The position numbers were made by a program, and so were the translations under genes. A DNA stretch of 64,000 bases from Lycium barbarum (Eukaryota; Streptophyta; Magnoliopsida; Solanales; Solanaceae): positions 124,499,657-124,563,656 of the forward strand of contig NC_083345.1 of assembly GCF_019175385.1 (NCBI RefSeq), in the 5' to 3' direction. The notes under the pieces are model-generated. The model saw nothing but the letters and a program-made list of their open reading frames with translations. It searched no databases and was not told the DNA's origin. Below are positions 9,976-20,436 of this stretch, in pieces. Every line of letters begins with the position of its first letter. Position 1 is the first letter of the stretch.

Positions 9976-12519
9976 TGTTACACCTCGGAAAAAAATCTTC
10001 CGTTGGTACGCAAGTGAATGAACTAGCGAAATACGAGTATCGGGTTAATTATGACTTAAGGGCATTTTGGGAAAGAGTTATAACGTCCCTTAGATTAGGA
10101 TTGAAGTGTTAAACAAGTGTTAAGAAGGTTCCATGAGGATCGGAGATCAAACGAAGTGGCGAAACTAAGTTCAGTGACTGATGAGTTCTACGGCTCATTA
10201 TACGGACCGTATAATGTTATACGGACCGTATAGTGGACCGTAAAACCATCACAGTGAAGGTTGGTTGCTGGTGGAATTTTACGGTCAGTTATACGGACCG
10301 TATAAAATTTATACGGACCGTATAACGAACCGTCGAATGGTCACAGTGAAAGGTTGCTCACTGGTAACGTTTTACGGTCAGTTATACGGACCGTAAAACT
10401 GTTTTACGGACCGTATAACGGACCGTCAAGTAGTCACAGTGAAGGGGTGCTGGGCAGACCCATTTCACGGTCTATTATACGGACCGTATAACCATTATAC
10501 GGACCGTATAATGGAACCCGACAGTTGAGTGATGATTTAATAAATAAAGACCAAGTTCATGAAAATCATTTCCACATTTCCTCTCTCTCTCTAAAACATC
10601 TCTCTACAACTTTTGTACAAGTTTTTCAAGGGTATTAATCCATCAACCACATTAAACAAGTAAATCCAAGGTAGAAACCCATCAAGGATCATCTAAGGTC
10701 AAGAAACCCAAATGGAGAAAAACTAGGGTTTTACTCAAAGTGGAGTATTATCAACAAAAGCTTGTCCCTACAACTTCTAAGGTAAGATTCATGATTTTTA
10801 TATGATGTTTACGGTATTGGAGAATTAAAATGCATGGATTGTAGAAAACATGGTCCACTAGGACATGAATGATGAATAGTGACGTTTTGAGACATAGTTT
10901 GAATTGAATCATGATTGTTGTTGTATTGTGATATGAGTGTGTTATAAATGACGTTAAGATCATGAAATAAACATTGTATATGGATGAACGAAGTTGGGTG
11001 TTGTGACCATAAATAGGGACAAATGGAAGTGAATTGAGAATGTGGATAATGTAGATGATTAATGGCCATGGAAATGATATTATAAATGTGTTGTTGACGT
11101 TTGGGGTTGAATTATGATATGGACAAATGTTGTATAGATAAAGGAGATGCTGTCCAATTTTCTCTAGTTCTAGCCATGTGCACTAGTTATCGATACTAAT
11201 GATAGTATGGCCTTAATGAAGGTAGAAACGTGAGCATCGAAGGAGTACGTGCAAGTGTAGAATAATTCGACAAAGAGGTATGTAAGGCTAACCCTTCTTT
11301 CATAAGGCATGGTTCTTTGGCCAAACTCCTAATCCCTCTATATGAGCATGTTGACTACAAATGTTTCACATTCCGAGCTCATAAGCTCACTATCCTTGAT
11401 TGGTACTACAAATGCGCTACGCACCTCAGGTGACGAGTAGGACTACGATATAGAAGTAACAATAACGATAATGATAGTAATGATGATGGTGATAATAATG
11501 ATGCTAAAAGTGCCTACGGGCTGTTATGCTCATACGTGCCCATGAAGGGCTATAATGAAACCCCGAGCTTATAACGCCGGGTAGAATATATGTGTATGAA
11601 TATGTATAGAATATGTATACGATTTCGAAACGCGCGCACACATCTGCAGATGGTACGGATAACCCTGAAGCCTTGGTAGGGCCAGGTATGAGTAACATTG
11701 AGCCTTGGTTGGCCAAGTATGTATATGAAATACTGATCCAATGAGGTCGGGTACGCTATGTAAATGCCATGTATACGAAATGATTATGTATGTATATATA
11801 TATATTATGTAAAAGAATGTGATGAGACTATGTATAAGAATACGAATGAGGATATGTACACTAATACGAGCACAAGCATGGTACGAGTTTTATTATGGGG
11901 CACGAATGACGATGTGAGTAAGTAAGCGACATGATGATGATGATATTATTGTCTCCCCTCCTATGCTATTCCATATATTGTTCATTATGTTGTATATCAA
12001 TGTTAATCATGCTTTACATACTCAGTACATTCTTCGTACTGACGTCCTTTTGTTTGTGGACGCTGCGTCATGCCCGCAGGTGCACAGGGAGACAGACTTG
12101 ACCCATAGCTGCCTATTTGAAGATTTCATAGAGAGCTCCATTTCCTTCGGAGCCATATCTTTTGGGTACTCATTCTTTTGTGTATATAACTATGGGCATA
12201 GCGGGGTCCTGTCCCGCTCATGATATGTCATACTCTTAGAGGCTCGTAGTCATGTGTATGTGGGTAGAGATGTTTGGCCATGTTGGCCTATGTTTTGTAT
12301 ATCTTTTGTTGGCCTCGTCGGCCTTGTATATTTGACATGGCATAGATGCCCATGATATGTTAATTGATGATGGTCGTCCAATGGGACTAGCTTGATTAAT
12401 GATTTAAAATGCATGAAATGAATTATGGTTCACCTAGATGTTATGATATGCATGATAAGGGGGTGCCCGGGTGGGGTAGCACCGGGTGCTCGTCGTGGCC
12501 CCCTAGTCGGGTCGTGACA
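9976..12519 (+). repeat. 3' LTR of element A (2544 bp)
   Basis: Same start (TGTTACACC) and end (GTCGTGACA) as the 5' LTR. Differences seen are T for G near 10048, G for T near 10100, C for T at 11150, and absence of one 12-base palindrome unit. The palindrome array is at 10187-10514 and the paired-hairpin block at 12024-12081. Confidence 0.95.
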
Positions 12520-12600
12520 CTATGTCTGCAAGTTGAAGTCTTAAAATCCAGCAAGCCTTCAAGTTCAATTCTTCAAATCCGCTAATTTTTCAAGTTGGAA
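12520..12600 (+). repeat. Right half of the 30-bp minisatellite of element H
   Basis: Starts with the target duplication CTATG, then CAAGTTGAAGTC and TTCAAGTT units continue the repeat interrupted at 2203. This confirms that the two flanks of A were once adjacent. Confidence 0.85.
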
Positions 12601-13750
12601 TGAAAACAAATCTAAGGCGGACTTCCCAAATTTATCTGGGATGACCCAGAGGGTTTTTGACTTTGATTTTTTTGGATACATGTTAGATTCCTAAGTCTAG
12701 TTTCTTGAGAAGTTGGCGGCTCATGATTTTGATGTTCCTACATCAAGATATGAATTTTTTCGGCTTAACTGCGCGAATCTGAAATTATTGACGTTTCAGC
12801 ATGTAAAGCCGAATTTCCAAATTTATTTGGGTTGATTCAGATGGTTGTTGACTTTGATTTTTGGATACATGTTAGATTCCTAAGTCTAGTTTTCTGAGAA
12901 TTTGGCGGCTCATGATTTCAACGTTCCTACATCGAGATATGAATTGTTTGGCGAAATTGCGCGAATCTGAAACTATTGACGTTTCCGCATGTAAAGCCGA
13001 CTTTCCGAATTTATCTGGGATGATTCAGATGGTTGTTGATTTTGATTTTTGGATACATGTTAGATTCCTATGTCTAGTTTCCTGAGAGTTTGGCGGCTCA
13101 TGATTTCAACGTTCCTACATCAAGATATGAAGTTTTTGGAGAAACTGTGCTAATCTGAAACTATCGACGTTTCAGCATGTAAAGCCGAATTCCCGAATTT
13201 ATCTGGGATGATTTAGATGTTTGTTGACTTTGATATTTTGGATGAATGCTATATTTCGAAGTCTAGTTTCCTGAGAATTTGGTGTCTCGTGATTTTAACG
13301 TTCCTACATCGAGATATATTTTTTTTGGCGAAACTACGTGAATCTGAAACTATCAACGTTTTAGCATGCAAAGCTGAATTCCTGAATTTATCTGGGATGA
13401 TTCAGATGTTTGTTGACTTTGATTTTTGGATACATGCTAGGTTTCGAAATCTACTTTCCTGAAAATTTGGCAGCTCGTGATTTCAACGTTTCAACATTGA
13501 GATATGAATATTTTGGCAAAACTGTGCGAATCTGAAACTATCGGCCTTTCAACATGTAAAGCTGACTTCCTGAATTTATCTGGGATGATTCAGATGCTTG
13601 TTGACTTTAATTTTTGGATACATGTTAGATTTCGAAGTCTAGTTTCCTGAGAATTTGGCGGCTCGTGATTTCAACGTCTTGACATCGAGATATGAATTTT
13701 TTTTACGAAACTATACAAATCTGAAACTATCAGCGTTTCAGCATGTAAAG
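12601..13750 (+). repeat. ~189-bp tandem repeat array, six copies
   Basis: The anchor TTTATCTGGGATGA (with variants) recurs at 12631, 12822, 13010, 13198, 13387 and 13575, spacings of 188-191 bases. Each unit also contains TTGGATACATG, TTTCCTGAGAATTTGGCGGC and CGTTTCAGCATGTAAAGC. Copies differ by roughly a tenth of positions. The array belongs to the 3' region of element H. Short open frames in it are chance. Confidence 0.93.
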
Positions 13751-13908
13751 CGCCCTGCAAGAACTTCGAGACATAAACAACAACGTTTCAGAGAGAGCGA
13801 AGCCTAATACAGTGGCAATGTGCAACGAAACAAGTAAATGATCCTTGATGTTGAAGCACAAACGAGAAATCAATGAGAATTGTAGTATAAATCAAAATGC
13901 AAGAAACC

Positions 13909-13914
13909 TTTATT
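13909..13914 (-). terminator. AATAAA poly(A) signal of the antisense PMD gene
   Basis: On the - strand the sequence reads GTAATAAAGG, a canonical plant poly(A) signal, about 250 bases downstream of the last PMD-gene coding frame. Its use is inferred from position. Confidence 0.5.
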
Positions 13915-14155
13915 ACTGTCAAGAACATCAACTAATCAAATGCAAGAAAACAAAATGAGAGCAAGTAAAAAAAAAAAAACAATGTTTCCTGCAAGCTAAT
14001 CTAAAAAGAACTTATAATTGACTAAATCTTGAAGGTTAGCCTCTAAGTATCGCCTCTTCTCTTCTACGTCGGCCGAATTATTTACAGTTGCCTGGGAGAC
14101 ATCAACATATCTACGGTATTCATGTTTTGCAGCTGAGACTTTAGATTTGAACTCC

Positions 14156-14774
14156 TCAACGTCCTTCTCTGTGGGCTCGTAACTCCTTCACCTTTTTCTT
14201 CACCTCCTTAAGAGATCGACGAGTAGCAGATAGACTTTTAGCCTTCTCATCTTTTTCAGTTAAGACAAGATCAAGATGTTCCATGGCTCTTACAAATGAC
14301 TCTGATTTTTTGACTTTTGCGGCCTTATCAACAAGAGCTGATTGTGCTTGGTCATAGAAAGTGGCAAGCTCAAAGAAAGAAAACAATAATTACTTCAAAG
14401 GGGAAATATCCACACCCTTTCCATCCATCTCCTTGAGAATCACTTTGACCTCATCTTTAAGAGAAGAGGTACAATCCACAGTAAGGTGGGAAAATTTATC
14501 TTGTATCTTAGTCCAGGCTTCCAAAATGAAATTCTTTCGAAGCATCATCACAACCTTTCTTCCATAAAAAATGGATATAGTTGTTGCTAGTTGTTTGTGA
14601 GAAATTGGATCCCAATTTTGCTTTAGTCCCACTATGTGGAATAGAAGTGGCCTTTCGTTCTGATTTAGATGTTGGAAATGATCCCCATGAGTCTGGCCCT
14701 GCTACAGATTCACTGCTATCTTGTGGCTTGCTTTGGTGGGAAGTCACCAAAATGTCGACATTGCTTGGTTGCAT
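14156..14774 (-). pseudogene. C-terminal, coiled-coil part of the antisense PMD gene
   Basis: Three short - strand frames follow the main PMD frame: 14774-14508 (SNVDILVTSHQSKPQDSSES), 14632-14390 (AWTKIQDKFSHLTVD, then KDEVKVILKEMDGKGVDISPLK) and 14386-14156 (charged, heptad-like AKVKKSESF to EVKKKVKELRA, a likely coiled coil). A GAG|GTAATG donor at the end of the upstream frame (about 14835) suggests an intron between that frame and this part. The frames are not continuous, so either small introns or frameshifts separate them. Assignment rests on position and general character of Tat PMD C-termini. Confidence 0.5.
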
Positions 14775-14829
14775 AGAAACGATAAACGATCAGTAAATTC
14801 ATTCAAGTATCATAGGATAGCAAGGAAAT

Positions 14830-15909
14830 TTAAATCATTACCTCTTTAGCAGTTGTCAAAGTCCTCGAAGAACTACTATCGCTATCATAAACCTCTACTA
14901 TATGCGAAGTAGTGTCTCCTGGCTCATCTACGGATGATTTCAATTTCTTCCAACAACGATCTTCATGATTGCTATCACTTTCGTCTTGTGGTGGTCGCAT
15001 TTTAGAAGCTTGATGAGTCTGCTCATGCCTCTTTTCTTTTTGAACGTCCTCACATAGAGGTCCCTTGCTTTTATGTAGTAAAACTACTTTAGATTTTAAA
15101 GCAGGAGATTTATCGGCAAAGACCTCTTCGTTATGCTCTTGAGGAATGTCAGTAATAGGACCAACATCATTCACCAACGATTGCAAATCGTCTTCGAGAT
15201 ATCTCCCATGCACTTTTGCCCACCAAGATTTATACTCGGACGAGACAAATTTACTCACATTAGACGTAGCAGTAGGAAAAGTTGCCTTCGACATGGATTT
15301 ATGTGACACACAAATTCGCGAGAATCTAAGTCCTTCAGCTAATGAGGAACTACGAAGGTCACTTTTCAAAACACCAAGAGTGTTTTGATAAAACCCGAAC
15401 TGATGGCTGAATCGATGCGGACTATATGGCTCGAAGATGTAGGAGTCTTCGCTCCTCAAAGGAAGGTAATTAAAATGAAGGATCATAAAGTAACTCACCT
15501 CCAACTCTGGTTCCTTGTCATTGTCCACAAAATAGTAAGGATGGGACCTATTCGGCATAGTAGAAGTCCAAGTAATGCTATCTCCTCGATGAATGAGTTT
15601 TCTTGCATGCTCCCCGTTAAAATACCTTGCAGCACTTTCTCTAGAATATACTATCATTAACGGAATTGATGGTCTGTTAGGAAGTGCAAAATGCGTCTTG
15701 AAGTAGTAAGCAAGCCAACCATACAAATAATCAATGGCAAATGAGACTTTGACATGCTCAAGTTGCGATGACTTAGAAATCTTGGTTAAACCATTGTAAA
15801 TGTTCGACAAGATTGGGACTGCAAGACTGATTACTTGTTTATTTGCCATCATGGGCCATTCTAAAAGTCCCTGGTCGAATGAAGTCACCATCTTTAGAGG
15901 GAAATACAA
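14830..15909 (-). pseudogene. Antisense plant mobile domain (PMD) gene, main C-terminal PMD segment
   Basis: The frame reads ANKQVISLAVPILSNIYNGL, YLYGWLAYYFKTHF, ESAARYFNGEHARKLIHRGD, YYFVDN and YIFEPYSPHRFSHQFGFYQ, wording I recognise as the aminotransferase-like plant mobile domain. Downstream it becomes polar and Ser/Asp-rich (EVYDSDSSSS). It is antisense to element H, as known for extra reading frames in Tat elements; what the protein does for the element is not established. The PMD body starts upstream in another frame (16108-15839), and the join near 15845 needs a frameshift. The frame is 359 codons, the longest intact piece of the gene. Confidence 0.8.
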
Positions 15910-16870
15910 AGGCGCACAACCAACATGATAAGAAGGCTGCTAAGTATGTGTCATCCCTTTGTTCATCATCTACTCCAAGTTTAGAAAACATTACTTCGTC
16001 TGCACTCAACCACTCGGCTGCTCCAGGTATAGCTCCAGTTGGATTATATGTTGAGTTCAAGCGAGCATATTTTTTCTCCTTTCGTGGTGGAGCAGGCCCG
16101 TACCTCAAAGCTCTTTTGCACCAAAACTTTATCCATTTCTCAAGGGCACCCTCGGATTATGAATCTCCCCTTCTTGAACATGTTGAAAGGATACAAATAA
16201 GTGCTCGCACGTTCGAGGAATGAAACTTTTATTCTTCTCATTGGTACATATAAGCTCCTTAGCTTCGGGCACTACTTCTTCATAGGGGGAACCAGCAATG
16301 GGTAAATCTCCAATGACCTGTAAATCCCAGAGGGATATTGATAGCTCTCCAACTGATGCAAGCATTGTATTTGTTGTTGGACACTAGGCTTAAAAAGAAT
16401 GCTTGCAATATGTTTGATTTACGATCGTAGGTGAATAGAAAAGCATAAACAACTTCATATATTCTCACTGTCTGCAAAGTTTGTTGGCTTCTGCCAAGCA
16501 CATCTTCAACCCATTCCCAATATCCTGGTGTATGATGATATTCACGGTTAATTTTCATGGTTTCGAATCCCCAATGTACCTGTTTTTCAAGTATTCGGCG
16601 TCCTAAGCAAGGAAAGATGCTCTCAATGTTCAACTTGGGATGGTTAGGATTCTGAAGGGACCACATTTTTGACAATCGATTAGAACCTTGGCTGTGTTCT
16701 GATGTCCAATTTAGCATATGGAGAGAATTCCTCAAAGATGGCCACTGACCAACATACCAACCAACCAGCGGAATATGAGTCAACAACTTGGTTAAGATCT
16801 CGCCATTTTCAACAAAAGGATCTTTTTTTGTCAGTCTCAAGGTGTTGAAAGCAATGTTAATCTCTCCCAC
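15839..16870 (-). pseudogene. Antisense PMD gene, N-terminal half in three frames
   Basis: The pieces are 16870-16280 (GEINIAFNTLR, YWEWVEDVLGRSQQTLQTV, YEVVYAFLFTYDRKSNIL), 16365-16129 (VGELSISLWDLQVIGDLPIAG, SPYEEVVPEAKEL, FIPRTCEHLF) and 16108-15839 (PPRKEKKYARLNSTYNPTGAIPG, TYLAAFLSCWLCAFVFPSKD). They follow in correct domain order but in alternating frames, so frameshifts lie near 16370, 16138 and 15845. These are unlikely to be introns because the PMD text continues without a gap at each join. With the C-terminal pieces this is a broken gene of about 3 kb. Confidence 0.8.
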
Positions 16871-17080
16871 CCTAAGCTGATAGCTTCATGGATATATCAA
16901 TAAAAGGGTACCACTCATCGGGCTTATGATGTCGGAGGTAATATTATTCTCTCGCACCGTAAGTCGATTGCTTTATGAATATATCAATAAAAGGATGCCG
17001 CATGTCGGTCTTAAGATGTCAAAGGTAATATTATTCTCCCGCAAATTAAGCTGATCTCTCATGAACTTTTTGTATTGGAC
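16871..17080 (-). repeat. ~86-bp tandem triplication at the 5' end of the antisense PMD gene
   Basis: On the - strand, ATCAGCTTA-like starts recur at about 17054, 16968 and 16883, each followed by a GAGAATAATATTACC-like block and (copies 1 and 2) CCTTTTATTGATATAT. Copy 3 runs into the PMD coding frame. Copies 1 and 2 each encode a short version of the same peptide (RENNITFDI, RENNITSDI) before a stop. Confidence 0.75.
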
Positions 17081-17129
17081 CTAAAAAAAAACAATGCAAT
17101 AAAAGGAATGGCTGAAAAAAAATATTACC
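17081..17129 (-). other. Possible leader intron of the PMD gene
   Basis: On the - strand, CATCTAACAG|GTAATATT gives a donor and TTGTTTTTTTTAG|GT a T-rich acceptor about 50 bases on. It lies between the TATA box and the first candidate ATG (about 17062). Short for a plant intron, so tentative. Confidence 0.35.
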
Positions 17130-17170
17130 TGTTAGATGATGCAATTGAAGCAGAATAAATGGAGACTATA

Positions 17171-17186
17171 CCTCTATTTATAGAGG
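17171..17186 (-). promoter_or_regulatory. TATA box of the antisense PMD gene
   Basis: The - strand reads CCTCTATAAATAGAGG, a strong plant-type TATA box inside 7-bp inverted arms. It points towards the PMD coding frame about 300 bases downstream. Promoter use is inferred. Confidence 0.6.
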
Positions 17187-17189
17187 TCA

Positions 17190-17565
17190 CAGAGACGGCT
17201 ACACGTTCCCTAATCCGATGCTAATTTGGTGAAAAAAATTCATAAGAGTTTTAGTAGAATAAAGAGAGGCCACCGCCTCAGCAATGTCGCGACACGGAAC
17301 GGAGCAGTTGGCTCCTCCTTCAACTCAAAGTGTGACTTCAATTCACTTTGGGGATCATTATGTTAATCCACGTGGAAGATGAATCTGCCTATCACTAGGA
17401 CTATATTTAAATCAAGAAAGGAGGAAGTTTGCTTAGATATTCATATCATGACAAAAATATCAAGAGCAATAAATTAATGTTTCTCCTACTTGTTGCCATA
17501 AATACTTCAATCCTTGTTGAAGTTTTAACAATTACATCCTCACAAGTCTTGAAGTTGGGGGCTTC
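17190..17565 (+). other. End of element H internal region and polypurine tract
   Basis: No gene is visible. The stretch ends with TCTTGAAGTTGGGGGCTTC; the purine run GAAGTTGGGGG (17551-17561) sits four bases before the LTR start. Confidence 0.7.
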
Positions 17566-17704
17566 TGTGGATAAAGAAATTCACAAGAAATTCGGATTAT
17601 AGTAAATTCAAGATATTAGTCCAAATAAATATTGTGGATTAATATCATTTTGAATTAATTATTTAATTCCAATAAATATGGATTTAATTAATGGCTTGAT
17701 TTTA

Positions 17705-19475
17705 GGAAAAATTACGTGTTATAGCCACTTTTAGTACATAATTAGTGATATTAACTACCTTTTGTTTTAATTACTAATAATAACTAAATACTTTTTGAAT
17801 TTAACTGATATAGCTACACAGTAACTTTCAGTTACTGGTGCACAAATACACCTAAAATTTAGCACCCCTAATCCCCCTTTTAATGGTAATAATATTAATC
17901 ACTTAATATACATTACCATTCTCTCTCCTTTTTCATAAATTTTTGACTTTCTCTACTCTCACTCACTACCCATTTCAGATTTTTCATTTCTCAAATCCCT
18001 AAAAAAATTCTCTCTCCTTCTATCAACCACCACTACCACGGGTGGCGGCCACCCCTCTCTCATTTTTTTTTTTAGTTTCTATGATTTCAATCTTTGTGGA
18101 CATATTAAACATAAGAAGGCAATTAACCTTTACATTTTCTTTTTTATATGAATGATGTTCCAACTAGAATGATCATTCATTATGGTTGTGGGCTTATCTA
18201 CCATTATGGGTAAGTTGTAGCTGTAAATGCCAAGACTTTTTGGGCTGTGGACCAATGCCCATAAATTTGGACCGAGTTGCATTTGATTTGTGACTAGGAT
18301 TTTTTTGGTGGTCTAGGGTTTTTTTAGGGTTTTGAGAAGATAAAAAAATATATGTATTTCTGTATGTTCTATGATATAGCTACCAATAGTTGTGGTTGGT
18401 GGTGTATTTATGTAAGTTTTTATATATTTTTGTGTATTCTGTTCAAATTAATTCCATCAGTTCATCTAGTTTCAAATACATGAGTGCTGAAAATACATTG
18501 TAAGTTTTCTATATATTTGTGTATTTTGTTCAAATTAATCCATCAAATACTTGTGTGATGCAAATTGTTTTCTTTCTCACTCCTTATGTACTTTTTTTTG
18601 ACTTCATCCATACTTTTTGACTTTTTCTTTACTCCATAGGGCCTTCTCATCAGTTGCAGGGTTTGGTGGCCCGAAATTGACTTGGCTTCGCCAAAAGGTC
18701 TCATCTCTAAAAGCCCGGCTCGCGAGACGTCCCTCTCGCAGTAGGGACTCAAAGGTACCTGGCGCTCTTTGCAGAAGATGCCGTAGAATCCCCAACACTT
18801 GTTGGCTGTGAGGCGACCGAGGGTGGACGGAGTACGGTCACACAAATTCATGAGATTTAATATAAAAATACATGGGGTTTGATTGGTAACTTCAAATACA
18901 TTGGTTATGCTATCAAATACATGTGTAAATCAAAACGAAATCAATATTGAAAACTTCAAATACATTACCGCTAAAACACATGGGTGAAGCAAATTGTTAC
19001 TCACACAAATACATGAGATTTAATATAAAATACACGGGGTTTGATTATAAACTTCAAATACATTAGTTATGCTATCAAATACATGGGTAAATCAAGAACG
19101 AAATCAATATTGAAAACTTCAAATATATTGGCTATTGAATGTTTTCAAATTTTGAATTTTTGATTTTTTATGTTTGAATGTTGAAAATTGGATGGAGGAA
19201 TAGAAAATGGTTATGGAAAGGTCATCTAAAATCTGATTTGTGGAAGGGTATGGTAAAAAATACCAATTAATAGCTAATTAATCGATCCCATCGTTATGGC
19301 CTTAAATCAAGGGATATGTTTTATTTTTTTACTGTGTTACTATGTATTTATAATCATCAAATACATCCGAAAAAATACCTTAATTTGAGAAAACATAGCT
19401 ACAAATGGTAATTTTTAAAAGGTAGCTATAAATGATAGGAAACTACCAAAAGGTAGTCATTTTGTTAATTTTACC
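17705..19475. mobile_element. MULE-like non-autonomous DNA element in H's LTR
   Basis: Ends are GGAAAAATTACGTGTTATAG (left) and, reverse-complemented, GGTAAAATTAACAAAATGAC (right), imperfect inverted repeats of the Mutator-like style. Flanks TTGATTTTA (17696-17704) and TTCATTTTA (19476-19484) form a 9-bp duplication with one mismatch. No transposase frame is present. The interior is AT-rich with CAAATACAT repeats, except for a GC-rich block at 18640-18840. Confidence 0.7.
18640..18840. other. GC-rich segment of foreign-looking composition inside the MULE-like element
   Basis: About 200 bases of balanced base composition (for example GCCCGGCTCGCGAGACG) stand sharply against AT-rich surroundings. 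Both strands are open for 64 codons or more, but I do not recognise either product. It could be a captured gene or exon fragment, or organelle DNA; the plain style resembles plant mitochondrial sequence. No function is claimed. Confidence 0.45.
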
Positions 19476-20180
19476 TTCATTTTATTGGGCTAGTCCATTA
19501 GTTTGAGCTACAAATGATGAGCCCACTTTGCTGAGCCCAAGATGACATCTTATCCTGGAGGCCCAAATTGGTGCCACGGGGCAAATGACATGGCACACCA
19601 AGTCAAACGAAGGAGCCTATATGGTCATGCCACGTGTCAAAATGATGCAACATGCCTAATCAAATCAAAGGCCAATCAAATATCGCCATGTTAGCTTAAA
19701 TCTGATTGACTGAAAGGAGTCTGTTTTTATCACAACTACTCCATCCTACAATTATAAATAGGGGTCTCATAGTTCAAAAAAGGGGACAGAAATTCTAACA
19801 AGAAGCCAGAGAGAGCTCTTGGATAAAACGCCACAGATTTCTCTACAAGCTAAAAGCATTCAAGTATTTCTCCAGAAGTTCTAGAGATCCCGACGAAGAT
19901 TCAAGATCAAGCTTCAAGCCCCTAAATCCAAGTATAGGTTCAAGATCAAGACCGCCAGATTCAAGATTAAGCTCAAAAGCCTTTGAATTCTAGTACAAGT
20001 CGAGATCAAATCCATCAAGTTCAAGATCAAGCTCAAACGCCCTTGAATTTATTATTGGAAAGGCAAATCAAAGGATTCATAGAGATTGTAACACTCATAT
20101 TCTGAAATCAAATAATACGATTGTTGCGATATTTTCCTGTGCTGATTATTATTTTCTCGACGCGAATTTTATTATCTACA

Positions 20181-20436
20181 CCTCCGAAAAAAAATCAGCT
20201 AAGCATCATTGCCTTGATCAGTCTTTTGGTTTCATTTTTTTATTCGTTTTTTTAAAATAAAAATACATTTCAATTTATATTTTTTAAGTATATCATTAAG
20301 GACCGTATTTCAGATCTTTTAGAAGAAAGTATATTTGGCATCATATTTCCTCAAATACGCCAATTGTTTATTAACTTTAATAATTTTATCCACACATTAA
20401 ATAAGCTGCATCACTTAAAACTATTTTTGTGCACTA
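20181..20436. other. Start of duplicated non-coding segment, copy 1
   Basis: AT-rich with no gene. TTAAATAAGCTGCATCACTT near 20398 resembles TTAAATCAGCTGCATCTCTT near 26981, so this appears to be the left part of the segment repeated at 26.8-28.65 kb. Confidence 0.5.

Larger units (their letters stand above)
2204..12519 (+). mobile_element. Full-length Tekay/Del-type chromovirus LTR retrotransposon A
   Basis: The element has 5-bp target duplications (CTATG), near-identical LTRs starting TGTTACACC and ending GTCGTGACA, gag, protease, reverse transcriptase, RNase H, integrase with a C-terminal chromodomain-like segment, and a polypurine tract. The gene order and chromodomain make it a Ty3/gypsy chromovirus; the long LTRs and protein wording fit the Tekay/Del clade. 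Line-by-line comparison of the LTRs shows three substitutions and one 12-bp repeat-unit difference, so insertion was recent. Two defects disable it: an in-frame TAA in gag and a one-base deletion before the pol frame. Confidence 0.95.
1..20180 (+). mobile_element. Tat-type Ty3/gypsy element H, 3' part (5' end outside window)
   Basis: The order read on the + strand is decayed integrase, a tandem-repeat-rich 3' region, an antisense PMD gene, a polypurine tract (GAAGTTGGGGGCTTC, 17551-17565) and a 3' LTR. The integrase wording (motifs such as DYFSKWAE and YIITDN), the long 3' region with tandem repeats and the antisense PMD reading frame are hallmarks of the Tat clade. The element is interrupted by Tekay element A (2204-12519) and a MULE-like element (17705-19475). 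The gag, protease and reverse transcriptase lie upstream of the window. It is old: integrase and PMD both carry several frameshifts. Confidence 0.8.
17566..20180 (+). repeat. 3' LTR of Tat-type element H, interrupted by a MULE-like element
   Basis: Starts TGTGGATAA and ends TTATCTACA, short inverted ends with the TG...CA rule. Without the nested element and its duplicated target it is about 835 bases. It has a TATA box (TTATAAATAGGGG, about 19751) and a GATTCAAGATCAAG-type microrepeat (about 19900-20040). The 5' LTR is outside the window, so boundaries rest on the polypurine tract and terminal motifs. Confidence 0.75.

Noticed and set aside
12601..13750. CRISPR-like array
   Set aside because: Units are contiguous 189-bp tandem repeats without unique spacers, in a plant retrotransposon.
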